Positions 1 to 10,701 of a DNA stretch of 64,000 nucleotides are shown in pieces. The translations under genes and the position numbers were made by a program. The notes beneath the pieces were generated by a model, which was given only the letters and a program-made list of their open reading frames with translations, was not told the origin of the DNA and did not search any database. Position 1 is the stretch's first letter, and every line of letters starts with the position of its first letter. Source of the stretch: Siphonodentalium dalli. Taxonomy: Eukaryota > Mollusca > Scaphopoda > Gadilida > Siphonodentaliidae. The DNA lies in assembly GCA_032622095.1 (NCBI GenBank), contig CP136069.1, positions 33,206,194 through 33,270,193 of the forward strand, written 5' to 3'.

Positions 1-10
1 ATTCACTAAT

Positions 11-483
11 ATATGTGACCCGCCATATAAAATCCAGTCGGAAGTCGGGATTTTTTTACCCTGTGCCAATGCATTCTCTTATATATGCGAGTCGACTATA
101 GGTCGCCTCGCATATACATGTATAAGAGAATGCATTGGCCTAACAATTTTTTACAATTTTAATAATTTGTTCTTGTAGTCTTTAACAATTTTATGATTTC
201 ACCCATACAGAGCCCCAGACAACCATGAGCAGACGACACTCTTCTATGTGCTTCTATATATGTGTGGGGCTCCCTGCAGGGTAATGGATGTTTTTTTTAT
301 TTTATGTCCTAAAAATTGTAAGAAACATTTATTTAAAAAACATGATAAAAAATTGTTAAGCCAATGCATTCTCTTATATATGCGAGGCGATATATGGTCG
401 ACTCGCATATATAAGAGAATGTATTCGCACAGGGTAAAAAAAGTCCCGACTTCCGACTGGATTTGATATGGCGAGTCACATAT
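11..483. mobile_element. Double-hairpin MITE, copy 1
   Basis: The ends are inverted repeats opening ATATGTGAC and closing GTCACATAT. The similarity continues inward for about 130 bp through CCAGTCGGAAGTCGGG and ACCCTG. Inside each terminal repeat lies a second, self-complementary hairpin (about 80-142 and 359-421) built on CCAATGCATTCTC, TATATATGCGAG and GTCGACC. The centre is AT-rich and has no coding sequence. A near-identical element lies at 1379-1843 and a relative at 20042-20480. No clean target-site duplication is visible. It is probably a non-autonomous DNA transposon; the superfamily cannot be assigned from this sequence. Confidence 0.8.
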
Positions 484-1378
484 TGGCATTAATTGGATAG
501 TAGGCTGAACATGAGAGAGGGGCAGAAGGTAGTAAATTATAACCATACGCCATGATACTGATCGCACCTGTCACTCGGGTAAACCACTGATCATACAATT
601 ATTAGCGGCCATGGTGCGGGGGTTGCATTGATCAGATTATGTTCTCTATAACTGTTGGTTTGTCAATAGAAGTATGGTGACTTGAAGTTAACTGAACGAA
701 ATCCACATATATGTGGAATGTATAATCCACAATAATCACTTTGTAATAATAACATTGAGAATATTCTACAAACTGTTCACATACATGTATGTGGGAAATC
801 CAGGCAATATACCTATTTGTGTTAGCATTTTTTTTTTTTGAATGTCGGTTATGTTTCAACACGCAAACTTCCTGTAATGTGGAATAGTTTCTCTTCGGAG
901 TCTGAATGTTCGAACACTATCGGGAAGAATATTTCCGCCTATGTTTTAAACAATAAATCCAGTAGGGAGCCAAGATGAAAATAACATTAACAATCGCAAA
1001 AGCTAATTGTCACAAGAAGAAGTATGTATAAACAACACATTACATTCGGAGACAAACGATGATAAATGATCACGAAGCAAGTGCTCCAATGGTCAACACG
1101 CATTGACTTGTGTGGATTACAATATAACACCACACACCATTCAATTAATCTTTTATAGACTGGTAATTGATAAGTACTCGTCATATTGTTAGTGGCTCAA
1201 TTATGTTTGCCTTGGGGTGAATCGAATTATATATTTATATCATAACCTGCCTGCGCCACGCGTCTTTGTCTGTATTTCTTGTACAGATACCCACACATGC
1301 TATCGCCTATATGACGACATTAACTTGTGTTCCTAATAAGTCGTTTTCTAATGAAGTTCGTGCTCGCTGGATATTCAC
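484..1378. other. Intergenic, no gene seen
   Basis: Stretch between two copies of the same MITE. Only short chance reading frames are present, and I recognise no repeat or RNA gene. A T-run lies near 829-839. Confidence 0.5.
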
Positions 1379-1843
1379 ATATGTGACCCGCCATATCAAA
1401 TCCAGTCGGAAGTCGGTATATGTTTACCCAGTGCCAATGCATTCTCTGATATATGCGAGTCGACCATATGTCGCCTCGCATATATAAGAGAATGCATTGG
1501 CCTAACAATTTTTTACAATTTTAATAATGTTTTATTGTATTCTTTAACAATTTTATAATTTCACCCATACAGAGCCCCAGACAAACATGAGCAGACGACA
1601 CTCTTCTATGTGCTTCTATATATGTGTGGGGCTCCCTGCAGGGTAATGGATGTTTTTTTTATTTTATGTCCTAAAAATTGTAAGAAACATTTATTTAAAA
1701 AACATGATAAAAAAATGTTAAGCCAATGCATTCTCTTATATATGCGAGGCGACCTATGGTCGACTCGCATATATAAGTGAATGCATTGGCACAGGGTAAA
1801 ACAATCCCGACTTTCGACTGGATTTGATATGCGGGTCACATAT
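1379..1843. mobile_element. Double-hairpin MITE, copy 2
   Basis: This is the same element as 11-483, in the same orientation and highly similar throughout: terminal ATATGTGACCCGCC and GGGTCACATAT, a hairpin near each end (1434-1500, 1722-1790), and an interior containing GGGGCTCCCTGCAGGG and a TTTAACAATTTT-type run. High identity between the copies points to recent mobility or a local duplication. It abuts the LINE remnant that starts near 1900. Confidence 0.82.
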
Positions 1844-1899
1844 GAGTCACACGTTGTTATTGTGTCTAACACACACTATACATTCCGCTGTGTAAGATT

Positions 1900-2581
1900 A
1901 AAGTCCAACACCATAGTAATCACTTCTCCCTGGGAAAAAAAGAAAGTCGTAAATATGAATTGTAATAGACATTGTAAAATATTATATATGTTAGCGCTTA
2001 AACTCAGTAATGTCGCATCCTCTAATTTCACATGGATAAACAAAGTTAAGCAAATTTTAACAGATTGTGGTCAGATTCACTTAATGAATATAGATAAAAT
2101 TCAATGTACTGAACGATTACTCTCGTACATTGAGTGCAACCTTATTTGTAGATTCCATAATAAATGGAAGACTGATATAGACGCCTCGGGTAGTAGGGGA
2201 ATTATATACAAAATGTTCAAACATGATATCCATTTTGAAGACTACTTGAATGTTCTTGACACCAGAAACTGGTTAACATTATGTAGATTTCGTACATGTA
2301 ATCATCAGCTACCCATAGAGACAGGCCGATGGAATAATATTGATCTCGCTGACCGAATATGCCCAAAGTGCAACAAAAGCAGTCTTGGTGATGAATTTCA
2401 CTATTTATTGGAGTGTGAATTCTTTATGGATGTAAGAAAACGCTTTTTACAACCAAAATACTTTAGAAGAAAAGATGCTACTGCGATAAATGAAATTCTT
2501 AACATGAAGAATCACACACTACTCCGCAGACTATGTTCTTTCATTAGGATCATCATGAACGTTTTATCAGTTAACAATTAA
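1900..2581 (+). pseudogene. LINE ORF2 C-terminal remnant (5'-truncated)
   Basis: The open frame ends with TAA at 2579-2581. It resembles the C-terminal tail, downstream of the reverse transcriptase, of a non-LTR retrotransposon ORF2 family widespread in marine invertebrates. Diagnostic blocks in order are CRFRTCNHQLPIETGRW, then DRICPKC, then GDEFHYLLEC, which together form a CX2CX9HX4C zinc-binding-like cluster. The endonuclease and reverse-transcriptase parts are absent, so this is a dead 3' piece, as left by incomplete target-primed reverse transcription. The frame is open further upstream to about 1781, but that part lies in the adjacent MITE and is not LINE sequence. The family assignment is from memory of the motif. 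Confidence 0.75.
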
Positions 2582-3797
2582 TGCCTGTAAATATCTAGGC
2601 GATAAACACTACATGGATTCCCATTCATTCATCTTTGCGGATGGTCAGATGCGTGGCTCGACAGAAAGTCTTGGGCTTTCTGTTGAACTTCGCTAGCTGC
2701 TCATCCGCATGGATGAATGTGAACCAAGTTTCTAAATATCTGCCAATGAGCACAGTGAGTATACAGGTATATTCAGTTATAATTGATTATTTATATAGTC
2801 ATGCTATGATATTCACACTTGGATTCTATGTTAGTGTATTAAAATATATATGTATGGTTCCCGGAATCAATTATACAATATAGTCACAACTGGTGAACGG
2901 AATGGCAGTCAGCGGCTCGATTTATTTGAGATGTTAAACTGAGTCTGACATGCATAGTTGTTTAGTATAAATACTAAAATTGAAAATTGACGATATATGA
3001 ACCTATCATTTGTAGCTAAAACTAAACACACGGTGTGAAGAAATCGACTGTTCCGCGTTGCGATCGATTAGTTTACTCAATCCAACAATGTTTCACACGA
3101 TAGTACGACATGTGTCATTGTCCGCTCATAAACTGCTGAACCCCCACCTTATTAGTCGATAATGTGACTAAATTCTTTCATTTTTAGCACATTATAGACT
3201 CAATATGAGGCGATTTTGGCTGATTATCTACCTAAATCACGTTCCATTATAAGCAGATATTGTGCGGGTTTTTGAGAGAACAGGCTGAAATATTATAGTG
3301 GCTAAAAAAAAACTAAACAGAACAAATAGCGACCATAAATATAATCAATATTATATTAATTAAAATATAGTACTCAGGCCTAAATAAAAAGACGTTTGTT
3401 TCCGCTAACGAGCTGGGGAAAAAATAGGGACGGTAGGCAGGCAAAACTCTTTTTTATTATTAAATATTTTAATTTTTCTATATTTTTAACAATACGTGTA
3501 TAATACTTGATATGAGCCCGCCTTATGGACTTCCTAGTCTCAAGGTGGTCAACCCATGGGATATAGAAACAAGAAACTCAGATTCAAAGTTACAGTATCA
3601 TGTTCGATCTGTTGTTCCACGATCTCTCTATCACCGCAAACAAACTTGATATGGTTTATGTTGAATGCTGACAACTCCTTAACGTTCATTTCAACATTTA
3701 TGTCGAACGGCGCCAACTCGGCACCTCACTTTAACGTTACTGAAGTCAGTCTTATTCGGGTTATTATGCTTCCACCGTGGACACATTCGTCCAGATC
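2582..3797. other. Intergenic, mostly featureless
   Basis: No gene was recognised. The only structured part is a dispersed-repeat fragment at 3153-3234, listed separately. The rest is AT-rich with scattered A/T runs near 3300-3490. Confidence 0.45.
3153..3234 (-). repeat. Dispersed repeat fragment (pair with 63138-63219)
   Basis: The reverse complement of this stretch matches 63138-63219 over about 80 bp, sharing AGGTAGATAAT, ATCGCCTCAT, TTGAGTC, TAATGTGCT and TTTAGTCACATTATCGA. Nothing around it gives element ends. It is probably a piece of a larger mobile element. Confidence 0.65.
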
Positions 3798-4229
3798 GAA
3801 TCAGGGAGCTAAATATATTCCAGAGTCGGGGAGCGAGTGCACCATATGGTACGCTAAAGGTAACTGAAGAATGGCCTTCACCTGATACAAGTGACACGCT
3901 ATTAAAGGATGAAATCTTGTATTTGATTTGTACATCATATCTTAGAATCTAAACAATTTAAACTGGTGAATTAATGGGGGAATGGATTTTTGTGATTAGA
4001 AAATTTATTTAACTAGCTACTGTAGTTCTGGGTTTTTCCAGGTAAAATTTGGCTGTGGGATAGGCCTGTCGTACACTTGGGGATATATTTTAAAAAGTAA
4101 ACACATGACCTATCACTTTTCTTGCATTTTCGTGATCAACTAGTGTCAATCTGGAGTGGCCTGTAGGCTTCAATTCAGTGAATTTGGCTGAAACATTAAC
4201 ACTGTCGTATCATTTAGTTCAGTGATTCC
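3798..4229 (+). mobile_element. GGAATCA-type MITE, copy 1
   Basis: About 430 bp, one of three similar copies in the same orientation (others at 56840-57295 and 60347-60798). The end reads CATTTAGTTCAGTGATTCC and is an imperfect inverted repeat of the start, GAATCAGGGAGCTAAAT, which gives a terminal inverted repeat of about 19 bp. The interior has no coding sequence. CCAGAT occurs just before the left end and at the right end, a weak target-duplication candidate. Confidence 0.78.
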
Positions 4230-6023
4230 AGATATATAGCCACAACAAAGTGCTGGCCTACGGAGGTAGCCATTGTTGCTGTTGTTGCGGCATGAATTAT
4301 GTTTACTTTCCAAAGCCCCCGCTGTTTTCAATGGGAGATACGTATCTATTTATAGTATGTGGGTATTTCCACCGGAAGCGACCGCCGTGCGTTTATCTCA
4401 TTCTGGACTCCTCGACCTATGACCTCTGGGGCCAAGCTCTCTGGTGCAATTAGTAGTCATTTTTCGCGGATGATTATATCCAGATCTGGAAGAAATGTGT
4501 CACTACTCTAGATCCGACGTTCTACGTAACATAGTCCGATTACGCGTGTTGGTATTTGACGAGGTGCTCGGTCCAATACTTATGTATGGCTCGTGTTCTG
4601 TGATCACCAAAGATCCGGAAACATGGGTCAACCATCCGATTTTAATGCAGTTGGTACCACCGATTTACGGTGTATGTTATGACCCGACAACGGCAAATCT
4701 GCCTGACATTTGTGTCACATCGCAACAATTGTACTATTGGGCTTGTCTACAAAAGTCACTTTAGGTCGTGCGGTAATTTTACATAGATATTTTATGGACT
4801 ATTCTATATCAGTGTTGTAATACAACACTTGTATACGGTATTGTTTAATTCGACGCTAAATGTAAATGTTTTCGTACCCACGAACCGACGTAATACAACT
4901 AAATTCAAATTAGCGCGCCTGTACTTGACCCAGGCACCGACCTAAAAATAACGTGAAATAGTTCGAACCAATCATGTCGTCGTATTAAAGCCGAGTCTGA
5001 AACGGTGAAGGAAACTGATGGGGTTTGCCGAATGCTTTTGTCTGTTAAATGCGTGAAACATTCACAGATACCGTTATTTTTTAAAAGTCAGTCTTTCAAT
5101 CGCAATAACAAGTTTAGACTCGGTCGGGTTAGCGGAAACAAACCTCTTTTTTGTTTAGGCCTCATAGAAATGCGCCGCTAGTGCCCATATATGCCATTGA
5201 CTTACCACCCCATGTATTACTTAATTATAATGATATTATTTCTAGAAATCCGGGATATATACGACACAGTGATCTACCTATTCTGATCAAAACCTGGCTA
5301 TATTTGAATGAGGTTCGTACATAGATATTTCTCCACATGTGTCAGGAAGATACCTGTCTCCAAACAGTGTCTTCTTGCTATTTTACCTGTCATTCCTCAC
5401 GCATCGCAGACAAACTAACAATGTTCTGGTTTGAACTAGAACATATTGTCTAGTAACAACCACGTTAACTTATCTTTTGTACGTACATCTATTGAGCAAA
5501 GTATACAATTCTTCACTAAATAAATTGCATAAATGTACAAGTAACAATATGGCATACTTACCTTTTGTGATTCTGTCACTAAATGGGCAAATTTCTATTT
5601 ACCTCAAAATCTTCGATTCATCTCTCCCGCCTTGTAATGCGACATTCCTTCAGGAACAACAGTGTGCAGACGTCAGCAATACATGCGCTACAAGGAGATA
5701 AATCAGGTCTGTTATAAGATTTCAGAAAAAAACATGTGCGTTGCATTACGACCGCGTGCACAGTATAAATATTTCGTTTTTATCATTCTTACTGACAACA
5801 CATGTTTCATTTATTATGAGCAAAAAACTAAGACGATATGACTTAGATCATAAATATAACTAACTTGGTAACACTGCAATACTTTCCAAACATGATAATC
5901 TTGGCCTCTAGTTCGTTTGTGTCCACTGAAAACAATAATCTGATGCCTAATTGATCGGCACATTGATGAAACCTCGGTGCCGTTAATGAAACCCCAAAGA
6001 GAGCATCCCAAAAAAAAGTTTAT
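4230..6023. other. Intergenic, no supported gene
   Basis: There are several short open frames but none with a recognisable domain, splice context or conserved motif. I see no repeats of note apart from the tandem array that follows. Confidence 0.4.
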
Positions 6024-6210
6024 CGTTAATAAGCCATGGTTGAGTGAGATTTCTGTGGAGGTGTCGTTAATAAGCCATGGTTGATTGAGATTTCTGAGGA
6101 GGTGTCGTTAATAAGCCATGTTTGATTAACATTTCTGAGGAGGTGTCGTTAATAAGCCATGGTTGATTGAAATTTCTGAGGAGGTGTCGTTAATAAGGCA
6201 TGGCTGACTG
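6024..6210 (+). repeat. 41-bp tandem repeat, about 4.6 units
   Basis: The units start at 6024, 6065, 6106, 6147 and 6188, each opening CGTTAATAAGCCATGGTTGA and continuing through GATTTCTGAGGAGGTGT. The last unit decays after GGCATGGCTGA. Spacing is exactly 41 bp and divergence is a few percent. Confidence 0.9.
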
Positions 6211-6481
6211 TGTCATTTTTTGCGATATGTGTGCAATGCGAATGAGTTCGGTTTTAAGTATTGTGCATTTTTATATTATAATTTGAAAATTGGTTAAGGC
6301 AATTCTGTCTAATTTACTGTCAAATACAAACGAGCATCAGTCTTGAAGTTTGTCAAATGCACCTTAATGCCCAGTATTGCTCTGTATTCATTTACTGCTC
6401 AGGCTGAGTTTAATAAACATCCATTCAAAATGTATGTCGGCAACTACATGATAACTGAACAAACTTAACTTTATCTAGCTA

Positions 6482-6536
6482 GGTGATATATATCGCAGTG
6501 GCTACAATGATGTACAGATTCTTATCTAGCTAGGTG

Positions 6537-6576
<40 letters not shown>

Positions 6577-6660
6577 AGATATACATTCGAATGAATTCTC
6601 ATAAAAAGCATCTGTACAACATTGTAGTCACCTGCGATATATATATATGTGGTTACTGGC
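6482..6660. repeat. Imperfect hairpin with (AT)n core
   Basis: The left arm (6485-6525) contains ATATATCGCAGTGGCTACAA and GTACAGAT. Its imperfect reverse complement lies at 6612-6650 (ATCTGTACAACATTGTAGTC). An uninterrupted AT dinucleotide run lies at about 6546-6574 between them, and TAGCTAGGTGATATATA occurs twice. It may be a small MITE or a simple cruciform-forming site. Confidence 0.6.
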
Positions 6661-6989
6661 CATTTTTCGTGGATTGGGGGGGGGGCATCAGAGCGTGATG
6701 ATATTTTTGTAGAATTCATACTGTGCTTTTGATTAAAACGTATATATTAAACAGTAATATCAAAATCGGAGTATGCATCATGATTGTACTCACAGTGTGC
6801 CGGTGAACATAATGTCATATTACGTAATGCCATGAACCGATTCGAACAATATATGAATCAAGCCGATCTGCCCACACAGTCCAGATATAGGCACATTTAG
6901 AACTAGCGACGGGGAAAATCCCTCGGGTCTTCTTTTCGCCAACCTCAACGGATATAATCGCTTGGATAATAACCACCCCCGTGTACGTG

Positions 6990-7137
6990 GTATCGCCAAA
7001 GCCGAGGGTATCGCCAAAATAAAGCCGAGGAAATGAGAAAGTCATTTTCACGTATATTATATGGGGATATGTTTGTTTCTCATCGTAAAGCAGACATCGA
7101 GCATCGTATGTGTATGTCCACACGAAGCAGGAGTATT
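6990..7137. repeat. Long inverted repeat, left arm, outer part
   Basis: The reverse complement of this stretch matches 17070-17210, including a twice-repeated CCTCGGCTTTGGCGATA motif at the outer edge. The arm is cut at 7137 by a LINE insertion and resumes at 13965. Outside about 6990 and 17210 the two arms lose similarity, so these are the approximate outer ends. Confidence 0.8.
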
Positions 7138-7524
7138 CAATTCAATTCAATTCAATTTTATTTAGTAATATATAACAAACATGATAATGTATAATACAAA
7201 AATCAAACAAAATATAGTATATATTACTGGGAGATGGCATGACCTACTGGTCGTCTTCCTGCACTCTCCCAAACTTAGATAATTATATTCCGACTCTGAT
7301 CCCAAATGACAGTATATAATGGTGATACAAGTTTTTTTTATCTATAGTAGTGTAGACAACGATACTTTTGTGGTTTAGTTTTTTCCATAGCCTAAGTGGC
7401 AATTCAGTAAAATATCGTTCAATTATGATATATAATATAAATTTTGGTATAATATAAGACTGATGATATAGTTGTATTCTTCACACATAATGGGCGTACA
7501 TGCGTTGGATTCACTTAACAATTC

Positions 7525-10500
7525 TTACATATATAAAGTTGATTCATCCATGAACGGATAACAGTCGAAACAGTATAGGTTTTTACAAAGAACACTGTCA
7601 AGATAGCTGCTTATGATATCTTCAGATACGTCTCGTTTAAATTTGGAACGTGGTAAAACTAACTGTAAAGATGTATCTAGTTCTTTCCAAAGTTTCGGGA
7701 AGATATGGTAAGGAAGGTTTTCGGTAAAGGATGTTCTAGATTTTGTTCCACCTAATTTGCCACTTTGTCTTGTTACCATTGTTGGGTTGTGGTATATGCG
7801 ATAAGTGTTCTGAAATGAGATAGGTAGTTGGTTGCAGAACCAATCGTTCATGAATTGATAGGTGCGTAATTTATAAAGATCGTGAGCTTTTAGTATATTA
7901 CTTTTTTTGAAAAGTGGATCGGTGTGGCTGTTATATCTTTTATTATGTATAATGCGAATTGCCTTTTTCTGCAATACTATTAATTTATTAAACGTATTCG
8001 AATTTCCCCAAATTTCTATGCCATATGTTAGGTGACTATGAATTAGACTGTAATACAACTGTCGTAAATTCCTTTCTGGAAGAATGTGTTTAACTCTGTT
8101 AATTGCATATAGAGCTCTAGACATTCTTGTTGCAATTAAAGCTGTGTGGTTGTTGAATGTTAAATTTTCCTCGAGATGAATACCAAGGAATTTGAAGGAT
8201 TTTTCTTTGCAGTTGCTTCCTATTCTTTCAATTATTTGACCATTTATCTGTAGAGTATGTTTCGTGCAATTATAGTTTCCACCAGTAGGTTGAAATAAAA
8301 TATATTTGGTTTTCTTGGCATTTAATGACAGTTTGTTAGCCTTGCACCATTTATTGAGTAATTCAAGTTGAATATTTGTGCGCTTAAAAAGTAAATCTAA
8401 ATTATGATGAGACGCATATACAGTGGTATCATCTGCAAATGATAAAAGGGATAATGATGTACTCCGGTGCATGTCATTCACATAGATAAGAAAAAGTAAA
8501 GGGCCTAAGATAGATCCTTGAGGGACACCAGTTGTAATATGGATTTCACTTGATACACAACCGTCTAAATCTACATATTGCACTCTATCTCTTAAGTAAC
8601 TCTCGAACCAATGTTTTTTATTGCCTCGAACTCCATAAAATTCAAGTTTAGATAATAGTATATCGTGATTTATGGTATCGAAAGCTTTTGAGAAGTCAAT
8701 AAAAGTTGTTAATGTACAATCTTTTGATTTCTTGTCATTATTAATCACAATGTCGTTAAGAAGAAGTCGGATTATTGGGTGAACTGTAGAATGGCCTCTC
8801 CGGAAGCCATATTGTTCTTTATAGAATTTATCATGGAAAAATTCCACTAACCTGTTACATACCACTTTCTCTAGGATTTTAGAAAATGTGGGGAGAATAC
8901 TAATTGGACGATAATTTTGAATCATATTTCTTTCATTGGATTTAAATAGAGGAATAACTCTAGCTATTTTCATCTCTTTTGGAACAATGCCTGCCTCTAA
9001 TGAATTATTTATTATATGACATAGAGGTATTGAAATTTCCTCAATAATTTGTTTCAATAAACCTGCTGAAATCCCCTTGTTATCTTTGCTTTGTTTATTC
9101 TTCATTTTGTTAACAATATAACCCAATTCTTCTACGGTGGTGGGTCGCACGAACATACTTCTAATTTCAGGTTGGCCAAGATAGCTAGAGAAATCCATAT
9201 TAGAGTTAGTCGATATTTTATCTGCTTCGCGTTCGCCGATTGTTGAGAAGAATTTGTTAAATTCTTCAGACACTTGTTGTTTATTGTGGATAGGTTTCCC
9301 TTCAATCACAAAAATGTGGGGGTATTGAGGTTTCTTATTGCTCTTTTGAATGACTTCGCGTAATATGTTCCAAGTTTTTTTCATGTCAGATCTACAAGAG
9401 TTCAGAATATTCTCATAGTATGTCCGTTTGCTGTATCTTTTAATTCGATTAAAGTATCTGCAATACTCCTTATATAGTTCAATATTACCGTCAGTGGGGT
9501 TCTTCAATTTCTTTCTATATAATTTATCTTTGTGCAAAGACGATTTAAGGAGCCCACCGGTCATCCAAGGCTTTAGTTTTATGTGTTTTCGTTTGATTTG
9601 TACTACTCTAAGAGGAAAGGCAACATCATAACCTTTTAAAAACAGATTCATGAATGAGTCATACGACCCATCAGGACTAGATGCATGTAACACAGAGTCA
9701 TAATTTGTCGAAGACAATATACGTTTAAAACATGATACATTATCTTCACAAAAGCTCCTCTGTAATTGTGTTCCTAACTGTTGATGACTGTGGAGAATTG
9801 CCTTTTCCCGATAAAATATACCAAAATGGTCACTGACATCGGTTATAACAATACCCGATTGGAAGCTCATCAAGGGGTCATTAGTAAGTATTTGATCTAT
9901 CAATGTGGCAGTATATGTGGTAACTCTCGTCGGTCTAAGAATGGTTGGTAGAAACCCATCAGCAAAAAACGAGTTAATAAATTCATTTGTTTTCACGTGT
10001 AATCCGAATTTCAACAAGTCAATATTATAATCACCCATTAAAAACCCTTTTTTGTGCTCAGAATTAATTTTTGTCATTATCTCCTTCATTGTTTTGATAA
10101 ATTTATCTATATCAGCCTTTGGCTGAGTGTTAGGTCTGTATATAATTCCAACAATATACGGCTTTCTATGATGTTCGGATATCTCTATGAAGAGTGATTC
10201 AAAAACGTGAGGCAAAAAAATTGATAAATCTTCCCGAATTTTAAAGTTCAGGTCATCTCTAATGAAAAGCCCAACGCCCCCTCTTGAATCATCATCATCG
10301 GGTCTACATTTTTTTATGAGAGGATGATAACCTACTAATGAGAAATTAATGTTATCAGGGGTGCGAAATATTTCAGTGAGACCTATGACTCCAAATTTGT
10401 CATTCGTATTTTGTAGTTCGTAAATCAAAGTGTTGAAAGCATCCCAATTGGCATTGAGACTTTGACAATTTAAGGAAAACAATGAAACTTGACTTTTTGT

Positions 10501-10701
10501 TCTGGCTACAATATTATTATATTCCTCGGGTAAAAAATATTTAGTCGGAACTAATCCATTTATGGGATTATCGCACGAGCCCTCTAGTCCGTCTGAACGT
10601 GATTGGTAGGTTTCTAAGAAATCAAAAACATCATTGTTTTCTATATCATCAAGCTCTATAGTTTTGCGATTAGCCATCACAAAGTAAGAGGCCACACTCA
10701 A
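7525..10701 (-). CDS. LINE ORF2: APE endonuclease + reverse transcriptase
   Basis: The 1058-residue open frame codes the enzyme that nicks target DNA and copies the LINE RNA onto it. Residues about 72-296 form an apurinic-type endonuclease: LNCQS (around 78), LTE (around 109), GGVGLFI (141), GDYNIDLL (223) and DVSDHFGIF (288). The reverse transcriptase covers about 575-860: NYRPISILP (596), FIDFSKAFD (667), GVPQGSILGPLLF (725), the catalytic FADD (755-758), the thumb-side KTKYILF (797) and FKFLGI (836). The catalytic aspartates are present and there are no internal stops. The start is uncertain: an internal Met at residue 9 (MANRKTIEL) is an alternative. The family is the Jockey/CR1/L2 supergroup by motif style; the exact clade needs a tree. 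Confidence 0.93.
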   Translation of the reverse strand: MSVASYFVMANRKTIELDDIENNDVFDFLETYQSRSDGLEGSCDNPINGLVPTKYFLPEEYNNIVARTKSQVSLFSLNCQSLNANWDAFNTLIYELQNTNDKFGVIGLTEIFRTPDNINFSLVGYHPLIKKCRPDDDDSRGGVGLFIRDDLNFKIREDLSIFLPHVFESLFIEISEHHRKPYIVGIIYRPNTQPKADIDKFIKTMKEIMTKINSEHKKGFLMGDYNIDLLKFGLHVKTNEFINSFFADGFLPTILRPTRVTTYTATLIDQILTNDPLMSFQSGIVITDVSDHFGIFYREKAILHSHQQLGTQLQRSFCEDNVSCFKRILSSTNYDSVLHASSPDGSYDSFMNLFLKGYDVAFPLRVVQIKRKHIKLKPWMTGGLLKSSLHKDKLYRKKLKNPTDGNIELYKEYCRYFNRIKRYSKRTYYENILNSCRSDMKKTWNILREVIQKSNKKPQYPHIFVIEGKPIHNKQQVSEEFNKFFSTIGEREADKISTNSNMDFSSYLGQPEIRSMFVRPTTVEELGYIVNKMKNKQSKDNKGISAGLLKQIIEEISIPLCHIINNSLEAGIVPKEMKIARVIPLFKSNERNMIQNYRPISILPTFSKILEKVVCNRLVEFFHDKFYKEQYGFRRGHSTVHPIIRLLLNDIVINNDKKSKDCTLTTFIDFSKAFDTINHDILLSKLEFYGVRGNKKHWFESYLRDRVQYVDLDGCVSSEIHITTGVPQGSILGPLLFLIYVNDMHRSTSLSLLSFADDTTVYASHHNLDLLFKRTNIQLELLNKWCKANKLSLNAKKTKYILFQPTGGNYNCTKHTLQINGQIIERIGSNCKEKSFKFLGIHLEENLTFNNHTALIATRMSRALYAINRVKHILPERNLRQLYYSLIHSHLTYGIEIWGNSNTFNKLIVLQKKAIRIIHNKRYNSHTDPLFKKSNILKAHDLYKLRTYQFMNDWFCNQLPISFQNTYRIYHNPTMVTRQSGKLGGTKSRTSFTENLPYHIFPKLWKELDTSLQLVLPRSKFKRDVSEDIISSYLDSVLCKNLYCFDCYPFMDESTLYM

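Noticed and set aside
248-1872. Several open frames of 70-107 codons on both strands near the start
   Set aside because: They lie in the palindromic MITEs, where one open frame mirrors another on the opposite strand.
4495-4764. An 89-codon open frame with some hydrophobic stretches
   Set aside because: No recognisable motif and no consistent splice sites; could not be tied to the downstream gene.
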